A DNA stretch of 10,604 nucleotides from Rodentolepis nana (Eukaryota > Platyhelminthes > Cestoda > Cyclophyllidea > Hymenolepididae): the NCBI GenBank assembly GCA_900617975.1, contig UZAE01014045.1, positions 6,539 through 17,142 of the forward strand, written 5' to 3'. The translations under genes were made by a program, and so were the position numbers. Under the pieces are notes generated by a model that made no database searches, was not told the origin of the DNA, and was given only the letters and a program-made list of their open reading frames with translations. This document shows positions 1 to 8,640 of the stretch, piece after piece (position 1 is the first letter of the stretch; each line of letters opens with the position of its first letter).

Positions 1-1652
1 AAATATATTAATCTATTATTAAAGGTTGAATAAGTTCAAAATGTTATTTAAAATCAGTTAGATGCCTTTTGTGTTAAGGGTAAGAAATAGAGGTTTATGG
101 TATTTTAATAAATTCAATTATGACTGGAAATTAAATTGTCACATTTAAAATTCTTTCTATTGCAATGTGAAAAGGAATAGAAAATAATTGTTTTATAAAA
201 TTAAAATTCGATTTATTTATAAATTCTGGTTCTATATTCAAAATATTATGCACTTTATCCGACTATTTATTCGCTTTATTTCAAAATTGATCAAGAGCTG
301 GATTGCAATCTAAATTTTGAACTTAAACAAAGTATTCGCTCATTTAGAGGTTACAGAGTAGCAGGTAAATTATAATATTGCATGAAATTGCAAATAATTA
401 CATTTATCGTCCAATAACGCCATCATTTGGCTGGCATATTTTCAACCGCAATGGCTTAAAACTTGGAAATACTAATTTTGAAATGTCTTGCAAAATAGAT
501 CATTTGCTAATCATTACTATTTATTTTATAAAACACCTTATCGCATAGCAAAATTTTGTTTTGGTTTAAGTGATTTTCATGTCGCAATTAGAAAAAATTC
601 ACATCATTACAAAATATGCTCCCGCATTTTCTCTCGATAGCATGTGTACTAATCTATTCAAGGTATGTGAAGAACGAAAAACTTACACAAGATAGACTTG
701 TCAAATTATTGTAGCAAAATTTAATTTTAATATTTTATCTTGGCCAGCACAAGTCTCACTTAAATTACCCAAACTAGCACCTCCTTAATCAGATTTATAT
801 GCCCCATAGGTAAACGATATTCAAATTTGGAATTTTTTCACCCAAGAGGATTGAATGCACGAAACAGAATTAGAAACTTCAGATTAGTTTTACCAGGTCT
901 AATGCAAATAATGCATCACTGGCCTCTCCTTACATAGCAAATGTCATTTCTAAAAAAGGTTATTTTTTCTATTGCCATTAACGCTGTTTTTTCTTTCTAT
1001 TTCTGATCTTGACTTTTGGGAGCAGCTTGTTCTCCGTTTACCGTTTTTGGTTTAGAATAAACGTGGCCTCCATTATTAACTGACTGCCTGTGCTTGCGTG
1101 CTCAGTTAGATTACGAGATCTCAAAATATTTCTTGCCCCAATGATTGCAAATAACTTCAAGTAATTTACCTCTTCTCTTGATAGTTTAGATAAATATTGC
1201 AAACTTGCAAAGTGTTCATTTTACTCATTTCTCGACTCATATTTACTGACCCTGACAAGAAACTAGACTACAGGGCTATGTGGAAAAAATGCACCCATTT
1301 CTCCATCTAAACTGCCTTAACACTGTCCATAAGTTGAGTATGTACCTCTCTCCAATTTATCGTGAACAAGTAACCTAGCAGTGGTCGAATACGTATCTTG
1401 GGTTACTACAGGTTGAGGCAATATAGTACTTTAATAGGTGATATTAAAAGCCATGGGTTTCAATATAATGGAGGAAATAAAATCCTGACTGGAAAAAGGT
1501 ATTTACCAATAGGGGAGGGGGGAGAGAGAGACCTCGTCGATCGATCAATCTACAGCTCAACGCATCTAGGTATATAATTTTTGCTTCAGTAATATATTTA
1601 CATAGCAGTACTTGGAGCACCTAGAAATTAATACAGATTGTAATTCGGATTA
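1..1652. other. AT-rich intergenic DNA, no gene seen
   Basis: No reading frame of useful length, RNA gene or clear repeat family was seen on either strand. The stretch is AT-rich with stops in all frames. The only local structure is a purine-rich patch near 1514-1531 (G runs followed by GA repeats), followed directly by a TCGATCGATC palindrome near 1537. It may be distal upstream sequence of the gene at 4122, but nothing in it shows this. Confidence 0.6.
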
Positions 1653-1667
1653 ATATATTCAAGATAT
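1653..1667 (+). repeat. Left target-site duplication of SINE copy A
   Basis: The 15-mer ATATATTCAAGATAT lies immediately before the GGAGTGTGCG start of the retroposon and is repeated exactly at 2036-2050, after its AT-rich tail. Direct repeats of this length are the usual mark of target-primed reverse transcription by a LINE machinery. The informative core is TTCAAGATAT, because the AT part merges with the element's tail. Confidence 0.85.
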
Positions 1668-2035
1668 GGAGTGTGCGATAGACTTACCTCCACGTGGTGC
1701 ACCCTGGACAGCTGTGCGATAGACTTACCTCCACGTGGTGCACCCTGGGAAAAGTATGTTCATACGGCAAAAAAGTCTATAAACCAGCAGTTGACTTCTG
1801 ACTTCAAACTTCCACCACCTCACTGTATGTCATATTCCACCACTTCCACAGTATTCATCTTACCATTTCTCTGCCAGTGTGTCTGCCTGTCTCTTTGACA
1901 TTTGTGAATCACTGTTCCGCCCTCCCTCTCAGCTTTTTCTCTCTTTGTTGTTCCTCCCCACTGTGAAGTACGAAGTCAGCTAAAGGGCTATTGACAAGAA
2001 TCAAAACGCTTGTCATTTGAAATATATATATATAT
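1668..2035 (+). mobile_element. SINE-like retroposon, copy A (duplicated head)
   Basis: This is a full-length non-autonomous retroposon in + orientation, about 368 bp long. The same unit occurs inverted at 8641-8966 and 10007-10323, so it is a dispersed repeat family. It starts GGAGTGTGCGATAGACTTAC and ends CATTTGAAATATATA in an (AT)n tail, and it is bounded by a perfect 15-bp direct repeat. It is longer than its relatives because the first 36 bp are duplicated in tandem with a 41-bp period. The middle shares AGTTGACTTCTGACTTCAAA and CACTGTATGTCATATTC with the other copies, then becomes pyrimidine-rich. There are no terminal inverted repeats and no protein-coding capacity. A GTG-initiated 75-codon frame across it is accidental. 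No clear pol III A box is present, so a tRNA origin cannot be shown; derivation from a LINE 3' end is another possibility. The family is not recognised by name. Confidence 0.85.
1672..1748 (+). repeat. Tandem 36-bp duplication of the SINE head
   Basis: The 36 bp from 1672 to 1707 recur without a mismatch at 1713-1748, separated by the 5-bp linker ACAGC. The repeat unit carries ACTTACCT followed by the overlapping palindromes CCACGTGG and GGTGCACC. The other two copies in this window have a single head. Template jumping at the 5' end during reverse transcription, or a local duplication, could produce this. Confidence 0.9.
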
Positions 2036-2041
2036 ATATAT
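2022..2041. repeat. (TA)n microsatellite forming the SINE copy A tail
   Basis: About ten TA units follow the conserved 3' end GTCATTTGAAA of the retroposon. In the two other copies the same place holds an (AAAT)n-like tail, so the TA run probably arose by slippage of the tail, helped by an AT-rich target site. The last bases overlap the right-hand target-site duplication. Confidence 0.8.
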
Positions 2042-2050
2042 TCAAGATAT
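2036..2050 (+). repeat. Right target-site duplication of SINE copy A
   Basis: This is an exact copy of the 15-mer at 1653-1667, lying directly after the AT-rich tail. Together the pair defines the insertion boundaries and shows that the copy is complete at both ends. Confidence 0.85.
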
Positions 2051-3880
2051 TACACATGATTTTAAACATTATTTGAATTGGCTGTAAGTCAGCGACCACT
2101 TGAAGTTTTACTGCCAAAATTTCATCAATTACGTGGCCATTACAAGTTCGATCTGTAGTCTAGAAAAAAGGCGCATTTAAAGCAGCGGATTTTTTAACTT
2201 CTGCATGACCAATAAGATAGTTTTATGTCTTGAAGTACGCTGAAGAAACTGAATATTGCATAAATCTAAATGCTTTGAGTAATTAAAAGTTTGCTAAAAA
2301 ATCTTGTTCCTTGTTTGTAGCGGTGTGAATTGAGATGAAAGTAGTGAAGAGTACATGATAATTTAAAAAAAAATAACGTATTCACCATTTATTATCGAAA
2401 TTGTAGGACATTGACTGAATTTCAGCTGATGAACCATGTACTCTGAATTTGGAAGAACATTTTAATTTTAGTAATGGGTTAAGTTAATGGGTAACTAATT
2501 CATATATTTGAGACCTCCGTAGATACTTTTCCAATCTCTAATTGACCTATTTTTTAATTTAATTCCAATAACATCACATTAGATTAAGATGTATACTCAA
2601 GTAAGTCAGCTCAACAGTGAAGAGGGGAGTTTCTAAAAGAGGAAATTCAAAATATCTGAGAGTCGTGATTCATTTGTTTTCGTTTCCAAGATTCAGTGAA
2701 ATTAGCATTTACGCAATGGGTTTTCGACATTTTAAATTTCAAACTTTATTTTTCGCCGCCAGAATCGGTGAGTGTGTTTCTGCCCACCAAATCCAGCGTT
2801 TATTGGCCGTTTGTTCAATTAGGATGGTTGGGTTTTGCCAAGCAAAGTCCATTTTCTCTCCAAAGTTTGAGAGAGTAAATTAATCCCAAAATGGCAATGT
2901 TCACATATTGGTATAACCTCGGTAATAAAACAAAGTTTCCATACCACTGATCTCTGCGCTACGCTATTTCAAGTATTGGCTTTAATCATAAAATGTTCAA
3001 TTTCTCTTCAATGGTTATCTCAGGCAAAAGTGAATCAATAAAATATGGACATTCTTTTTTTGCTTAAAGAAATTATTACACCGCATTGTGGTTTCATAAC
3101 ATTCAAGAGCGTTACAAATCATACTTTAATATTCTGAATCCGAAAATTCTCAGCTTTGCATTGCCACGTCTTAACCCGAGTAGTTTATGTTATATTCCTT
3201 GATAGGCCTTGTAATAACTTTTAATTAGTAGATATGAAACGTAACTTTGTGAATCAGATGGTAATAACGAAATTCATTTGTTTGAAATGAAGAGAAAAAT
3301 CTCGGAATAAAGCTTAAAACATTTTTTTTCTGAAAATAGATGTCACATTGAGAAGGCGTAAAAGGAAAAAAAACCCAAAGGAATACAATCAGTTACCATG
3401 TTGATACTAATATTTTTCTTGGAAATGCTTGACAACCTGTCACAGTTCAGAATTGAATTTACCTCTCAATAGAAACCTAGATAAAAAGGTAAAAGGCGTT
3501 CTCTCCTCTTTTCAAATTTATGATTTTTTAAAGTAAATAAACTAAAAAAATTTCGAAAACACCCATATTCCATTTTATTTCGGCCAGGAGTGGACAAATT
3601 ACATTGCTGAAAGCCTTATTTTTTATTTCTTTATTAAAAGCCTTGGGCCACTGGATTTTTAGAAATTCGGATTTTGAAATAAACCATTTGAGCTTTTCAA
3701 ACTTTGCACCTCTTGAGTACCAGGTGCTATTCCAGTATATAAACACATATATCAGGCAACGCTGATTTTTAATAGGAAAATTAATTAAATTCCCAGAAAA
3801 TCTCTTTATTTCACACAACTAAATTAAAAAAAAACTTATTTTACCAATATTTCCATCACTAGTCACATAATGTAATGACC
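2051..3880. other. AT-rich intergenic DNA, no gene seen
   Basis: I find no gene, RNA gene or repeat shared with the rest of the window. Two frames look long for such DNA, 88 codons at 2617-2883 on + and 96 codons at 3528-3818 on -. Neither has a recognisable motif, a splice context or a composition shift, so I treat both as chance. The region probably is the distal 5' flank of the gene beginning near 4000. Confidence 0.55.
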
Positions 3881-3885
3881 TTAGC

Positions 3886-3937
3886 CCAATGCAAGTAGGT
3901 GATTGGCCACGCCATTCCCCACGTCCGCATTCATTGG
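3886..3937 (+). promoter_or_regulatory. Triple CCAAT-box cluster, candidate promoter
   Basis: Three NF-Y-type pentamers lie in 52 bp: CCAAT at 3886-3890, ATTGG at 3902-3906 and ATTGG at 3933-3937. The two inverted boxes are 31 bp apart, about three helical turns, which is typical of NF-Y promoters. The local sequence (3900-4000) is visibly richer in G+C than the flanks. The cluster sits about 185 bp upstream of the first coding exon on the same strand. A TTCACTT initiator-like site at 3994-4000 lies about 60 bp downstream and could mark transcription start. No TATA box is seen at the matching distance. That this is the gene's promoter is inferred from position and motif spacing. Confidence 0.45.
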
Positions 3938-4121
3938 CTACCGGTATGCGTTTGTAGCGTGACTGGCAAAACTAGGCATTTGCCTCCCATGCGTTCACTT
4001 GCTCTTGAAAGCGTGCATACACATTGACACAGAATAGCATAGGATAGGTAGAGACACACACCCATAAAAGTACCAGGCGCAGATATTTTGGGTCTACCAA
4101 ATTCCCAAATGATCTTCAAAA

Positions 4122-4535
4122 ATGAGTGATCCTCACACTGCAGATCCTCTTCAGGTGCCAGATATTGAGATAACAGAAAACTACTCTTCTACTTCCCACC
4201 TCAGTTCCAGTGTTGAACGACTGGTTGAAGTCACTCGTCGTCTCACTGTCTGTAACCAACTCGAATCCGCCTTGGAATCTCACGATAATGTTTCCACATC
4301 TGATCAATGCGTTTGCCAACACAAAGTTTCTCCAACAGATGTGACTTCGGAATTAGTTGCAGATAAAGAGCCTAAACCTATCTCTGACACTGGCTCGAGT
4401 TCCACAATTTTCGGTTCAAGTAATTTCACCATTCCGGATAGTACAACACGACAGTCACCCCAAAGCAACACAAAGAAATGGGCTCGTTTGCTTGGCATAT
4501 CCCCTGAGGATATTGGAGATGAAGAGGAGTTTATC
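4122..4535 (+). CDS. Coding exon 1 of an unrecognised Ser/Thr-rich protein
   Basis: This first coding exon encodes residues 1-138. The ATG at 4122 has A at -3 in an A-rich context (CAAAAATGAG), and an in-frame TGA at 4110-4112 rules out a longer frame within this exon. Reading runs open to a strong donor (ATC then GTAAGT at 4536), leaving phase 0; without splicing it would stop four codons later at 4548. Composition and codon variety differ from the AT-rich flanks. Residues 1-28 and 55-117 are rich in Ser, Thr, Pro and Asp and look disordered. Residues 29-52 (VERLVEVTRRL region) could form an amphipathic helix. A CVCQH patch is at 63-67. The exon ends with the most motif-like stretch, KKWARLLGISPEDIGDEEEF (118-137): basic, then hydrophobic, then acidic. 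No signal peptide or membrane segment is seen, so a cytosolic or nuclear protein is likely. The family and function are unknown to me. Minus-strand frames overlapping it are shadows. Confidence 0.8.
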
Positions 4536-4541
4536 GTAAGT
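4536..4541 (+). promoter_or_regulatory. 5' splice site of the main intron
   Basis: GTAAGT is the perfect intron part of the metazoan donor consensus. It follows codon 138 exactly, giving a phase 0 intron that matches the phase of the acceptor at 10396. Confidence 0.8.
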
Positions 4542-4902
4542 TCGCAGTGAAGATGCAAATTAATTGAATTTTAAATATCACCGCCTCTTGGGCATTTTAT
4601 TTAACTAACAGTTTTAAGCAAATGCACAACACTTGTCAGTTTAAAATGGAAGCCTGCCAGTCATGTAGAATTTGTCTTTTTTGGACTAACGTGAAAGTGA
4701 ATAAGCGAAAGCTGCACATTTATCACTATAATGTTGCTACTGTTGAAAATAATTGTTGTAAAGTTTAATTATTAACGCGTTTACCTAAGGTGCTGTAAAC
4801 GAAAAGTGAAAGGACCTTACTATTTGAATGACTCTGTCCTATGTTCGATTTCACTTAATTTCATTTCTTAAATGTGCAAAATTTGACGATGAGCAGAAAA
4901 TT

Positions 4903-4917
4903 CCCCCCCCCCCCCCC
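4903..4917. repeat. C15 homopolymer
   Basis: Fifteen uninterrupted C residues stand in otherwise AT-rich intron DNA. Such runs are unstable in replication and error-prone in sequencing, so the exact length is uncertain. Confidence 0.9.
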
Positions 4918-5210
4918 ACATTAATAGTATATCATGAATTATGGCAACATTTCAAGGATTGGTTAGAAATGGCACTTTTGTTACATCGTTGGATCTCTTA
5001 ATTTAATTTACTTTTTATTATCTAGGAATTCGGATGAATTTTGAGAGAAATTTTTTAACTTTACAACTTTTAAACAATTGAAAATAATGATTACTTGTGT
5101 TATATATTTTAAAATGAATTTTTTCTCTTTACGTCAGCCAGTGTTCAGCCTAATCCCTAAGGTACTTTCAAAGTTAGTTAACACCAAACCACGAACAATG
5201 TGTACCATTT

Positions 5211-5228
5211 TTTCACCATTCCGGATAG
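5211..5228 (+). repeat. 18-bp exact copy of an exon 1 segment
   Basis: TTTCACCATTCCGGATAG here is identical to 4424-4441 in exon 1, where it encodes the FTIPDS region. The match stops sharply on both sides (T versus A before, GG versus TA after). It may be a remnant of a local duplication or a coincidence. No longer alignment could be seen by eye. Confidence 0.7.
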
Positions 5229-5564
5229 GGTGCGATGATATTTCGGATTGTTCAGTAAGAATGGCAGAATATTCTTGCATTAGTTAATTCAGTGCATTTT
5301 TGTGCATTTTTATCGATATTTTGTAACTTCAAATTTTTCTAATTGTTTAAATAACTAGTTCGTGAGCCATTGATATTCCTCAACAGGTGTAATACAATCT
5401 CACTTTCAGGGCATATTTTGTAAGTTGTTTTACAAATACATTTGATTTCATTTAATGAAAAAAAATCAAGAATTAGATCTAATTATCCAGGGATTGTGTC
5501 AATGGTGTTAAGAAACGCTATCAAGAGGTTAATAATGCGAGCTTTGCTAATTGACTTCATGTGG

Positions 5565-5598
5565 ATTAGCATTTTTGCATATTATGCAATATGCTAAT
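5565..5598. promoter_or_regulatory. Nested palindrome with two inverted octamer motifs
   Basis: ATTAGCAT (5565-5572) and ATGCTAAT (5591-5598) are reverse complements and both match the POU-factor octamer consensus ATGCWAAT. Between them lies an odd palindrome of 15 bp, TTGCATATTATGCAA (5575-5589). The arrangement suggests a dimeric POU/homeodomain site acting as an intronic enhancer element, but function is inferred only from motif match. Confidence 0.4.
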
Positions 5599-5922
5599 TA
5601 GCCTCGCTCTTGCCCAAATATTAAACTTGCTTTGGGTACTATGGGAGCATGGGAAATCATTCTGAATTCACCAAGGGGTTTTTACCAAGATAAGATTAAA
5701 TACCTGTTGTTTTTCTTTCAACGCCTAAGATCATGCCAACTGCCGGAATTCTCATTCTCATAAAAACCATCATAATTAAACCACTGACCAAAACGTTCTG
5801 AGCATTGCAGATAAGAATTCCATCAACATTTCAGAAGATCATGAAGTTGAATCTTTAAGCATGGCGCAATGAAATATTCACTCGAAGAATATTATGAAAT
5901 CGATATATTTCTTGGGACCGTT

Positions 5923-5962
5923 CCCCCCACACACCTCCCCCCCCACCCCCACCCCCTTTCCC
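5923..5962 (-). other. C-rich tract with G-quadruplex potential on the - strand
   Basis: C runs of 8, 5, 5 and 3 at 5937-5944, 5946-5950, 5952-5956 and 5960-5962 are separated by loops of 1, 1 and 3 bases, with another C6 run at 5923-5928. Read on the minus strand this meets the standard G3+N1-7 quadruplex rule with very short loops. It lies in the template strand of the gene, inside the intron. Confidence 0.7.
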
Positions 5963-6822
5963 AGTTCCACTCACATCCCCTAAAACCTTTTAAGTATTTT
6001 GCCTATCTGTTTTCAGTCGCTCTGCTTTAAGATCTAATGCCCTAACTCGCTAAAGTGTAAAAATTATAATTTAAAATTCCATATAAAATTTCGTGCTTAA
6101 ATTACCAAACAGATTAAACAACTTGATATAATTATAAATCAACCTGAAGCTTCATTGATGTTAGCGAGATTTCAAGCCTTCAAATTTGAAAGTGGACAAT
6201 ATTTAAGTGATCTAGGCGTGAAACTATCGAGTTTCAGTGAATTTCTACATATATATAGGCACATTTGCTGAACATGAAAATTAAACAATAGTGTTTTTAT
6301 TTCAAAATATTTTAACTCTAGAATGCAGCCATTGGAGATTAAGAGTGGATTGCCCAGAATAAAATGCCTTTTTTCCCAATCGATTATCGATGCAAGTACT
6401 GTTAAGATTTAAATCGACCATTTTGAATTATGTAAGATGTGCATAGTCCACAGATTTTTAATTGAAACCATGATCTTAGCTTCTTAGTAAATAGCCATGT
6501 TAATATCAAACCAATTTTGAATTTTTTGCTGCATTATTCAATTCAGATGACAATTCAGCGCGTGATTAGTAACAGAAGCTATTTTTCTTGTTCAAAATTT
6601 TTCCTTTAATAAAAAAATTGATAGAAAGTTTCATTAGTTTGCTCCTACAGGACAAATTTTGAGTTAAGACTTGAAGGAACCAACAATCCATAAACAATTT
6701 GCCCAAAACCAGCCCATCAAACACCAAATATATCTAAGTGAGAGACTGCGAAAGGCTTTCATTTTAAAATTAATGTAAGGCAAACGTTAGCGTTGGTTCA
6801 AAGACGCAACTTTCTTCACTCG

Positions 6823-6837
6823 CTCTCTCTCTCTCAG
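6823..6837 (+). repeat. (CT)6 microsatellite ending in CAG
   Basis: Six CT units are followed directly by CAG, preceded by a further pyrimidine-rich stretch from 6810. This mimics a strong 3' splice site. On the minus strand it is a GAGAG repeat of the kind bound by GAGA factors in insects. No phase-compatible exon follows, since phase 0 reading meets a TAG within 14 codons. Confidence 0.6.
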
Positions 6838-8640
6838 ATCGTAAAGATAGTTCCAGGTCAATCTTGGGGAGCGGGTTAGTGGGGGATGACCGCAAAAATG
6901 TCACCAAGGCAGTGAATACAGTGGGGGTAGCATTTTGTACTTTTGCAAATTAACCAACTTTTACGATGAAGGCGCGTGAGGTAAGAAAAGTGTGCAGGGA
7001 TATGCAGCAATCGCCACAATTCTACAGAAGCGGGTTGCCAATTATTGGCGAAAGTATGGATTCGCCTTAAGGGAAATGGGCAACACCCCACGGGGTGCGA
7101 GCGACACAATTTGCCATTCGAAGGGCATTTGTTTTACATGTGGCAATTCATTACTTTATATTTCCAAGCGCAGTTGCCATATTCAGTCTTTTAGATTAGT
7201 GATTAAATTCTTCTTCGCTAATTCCCTTGGTCCATCGATTGAATTTTTAACGCTGGTTAATGTTTTCCGCACCTCAATTTGCATTTTCTCGATCCCATAT
7301 AATCATGATAAACGTTCTCAATTCACTAGGAGAAATTTATTTCTATCCTGCCTATGATAAAAATCAATTTCCTTCATGAATGCGATACTAAGGAAGATGT
7401 TCCAAAAGCAGTGTTTTTTTATTTTCATTATTATACAAATTAACCTCGTTACCTGGAATCGAGCGGAATTCTTATAAAATATTTATTGGACGCCTTCCTT
7501 TTACTTTATCAAACATTTATACATTATACTAAGTGCTTTATTAATTTTATGTCCCGTCTGACTAGGATATTTCGCCCTTGATTTATTTCCCTAAATTGCA
7601 TCTTGCTTGCTTCCAAGGTGATTTATTTCATTTCTGCTTAAGGAGAGAATACTTTAGTTTGTCTTGGGGCAGGCCAATTCATTTTAAAGGTTAAAATGAA
7701 ACATTTATCTCGAAGAATAAAGGTATACTAAAAATTTGGAACCTGGAAAATTTTTACAGATTAGTCTAGAATTTTCTGTAATTTATCCGACACCAATGCT
7801 GTATCTTCGCTTTAACTGAATTTGAAAGGCATATATATTCTACAAGACCATTTTTTTCTAATTTAACAAGAAAATACTTAGTTTGGATATTTTTATCCCT
7901 TTATTTGAGGTTATCATTTAAATCCTAGTTGGACAGATGTTCTGAAGCGTAAACAAAAATTAGAAATATGCTCTCTATCATTGCTTTACTTTGTCAGACA
8001 CATCGCTTAGTTACCGATAAATCTAAAAAGTGTAAGCTCGGAAGTATTGAAGCGCGGCAAGTGAATTGAGGATATACAATTGTGCCTTAGCTGATTGGTG
8101 GGAATGCTGTGATTCCAAACCCGAAGTCACTTAGCAAGTTTAATGAGAGAGCGGTAATCATCAAGCTGGCCAACTTTACCCATCAACCTGGGATTATTAG
8201 TTCGAATTTAAATGCAAGTCTTTATTAAGTTATTATTATTTTGATGTCCTCTTATAAGTATCCGTTTTTTACGCAACTCTAAAGTACAATGGTCGGGATA
8301 CTCATATCTCCAATTCATTAATTAAAATTGATGAAAAATGTTGGATAAAATTATAAATTGTATCCAAAAAATATAGATTAACAATTGTTATTAATAGTGC
8401 ACAAAATTTGCTTATTTTGGTTTGAATCTACTAAATTGCAGGGTTCTTAATATTGGTATAAAGTCTGCCTTTTGAGCATTGACGCACTTTTATTGGGTTC
8501 TGTGATTTGTGACCATCTTGATGAACATGATATGGATTATAGCATAAACTCCAAATCGCATCGCAATAAGAATTAGGCGATATTTGAGGTAATTCTAAAC
8601 TTCCCTCATTAAATAAAGTACTATTAGCCTTAAATTAAAA

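Noticed and set aside
1671..1898. 75-codon frame on + across SINE copy A
   Set aside because: It starts at GTG inside the repeat head, is not kept open in copies B and C, and encodes nothing recognisable.
2424..2455. CTGATGA word as a hammerhead ribozyme core
   Set aside because: No stem followed by the GAAA core is found at the required distance.
2617..2883. 88-codon + frame (with an overlapping 60-codon frame)
   Set aside because: No motif, no splice context and no composition change; GTGAGT inside it at 2767 is an isolated donor-like word.
3528..3818. 96-codon minus-strand frame
   Set aside because: Lys/Ile/Phe-rich as expected of AT-rich DNA, with no domain seen and no promoter or splice signals.
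4116..4558. Minus-strand frames opposite exon 1
   Set aside because: They are shadows of the higher-complexity coding exon on the + strand, which has a good start context and a phase-matched donor.
5078..5287. 69-codon + frame in the intron as an internal exon
   Set aside because: It lacks a good acceptor and donor in a phase compatible with exons 1 and 2, and the 18-bp match to exon 1 is in a different frame.
5311..5318. TATCGATA, identical to the insect DRE core
   Set aside because: A single 8-mer in AT-rich DNA far inside an intron is expected by chance, and no promoter features surround it.
6823..6900. Exon starting after the CT-repeat plus CAG
   Set aside because: Phase 0 reading meets a TAG within 14 codons and no good paired donor follows, so the acceptor likeness is probably accidental.
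7084..7097. CACCCC/GGGGTG inverted repeat
   Set aside because: The two-base centre is too short for a hairpin loop and nothing nearby suggests a site.
6992..7357. 121-codon + frame and the opposing 77-codon frame
   Set aside because: No recognisable domain, no splice sites fitting phase 0, and the second half is plain AT-rich hydrophobic sequence.
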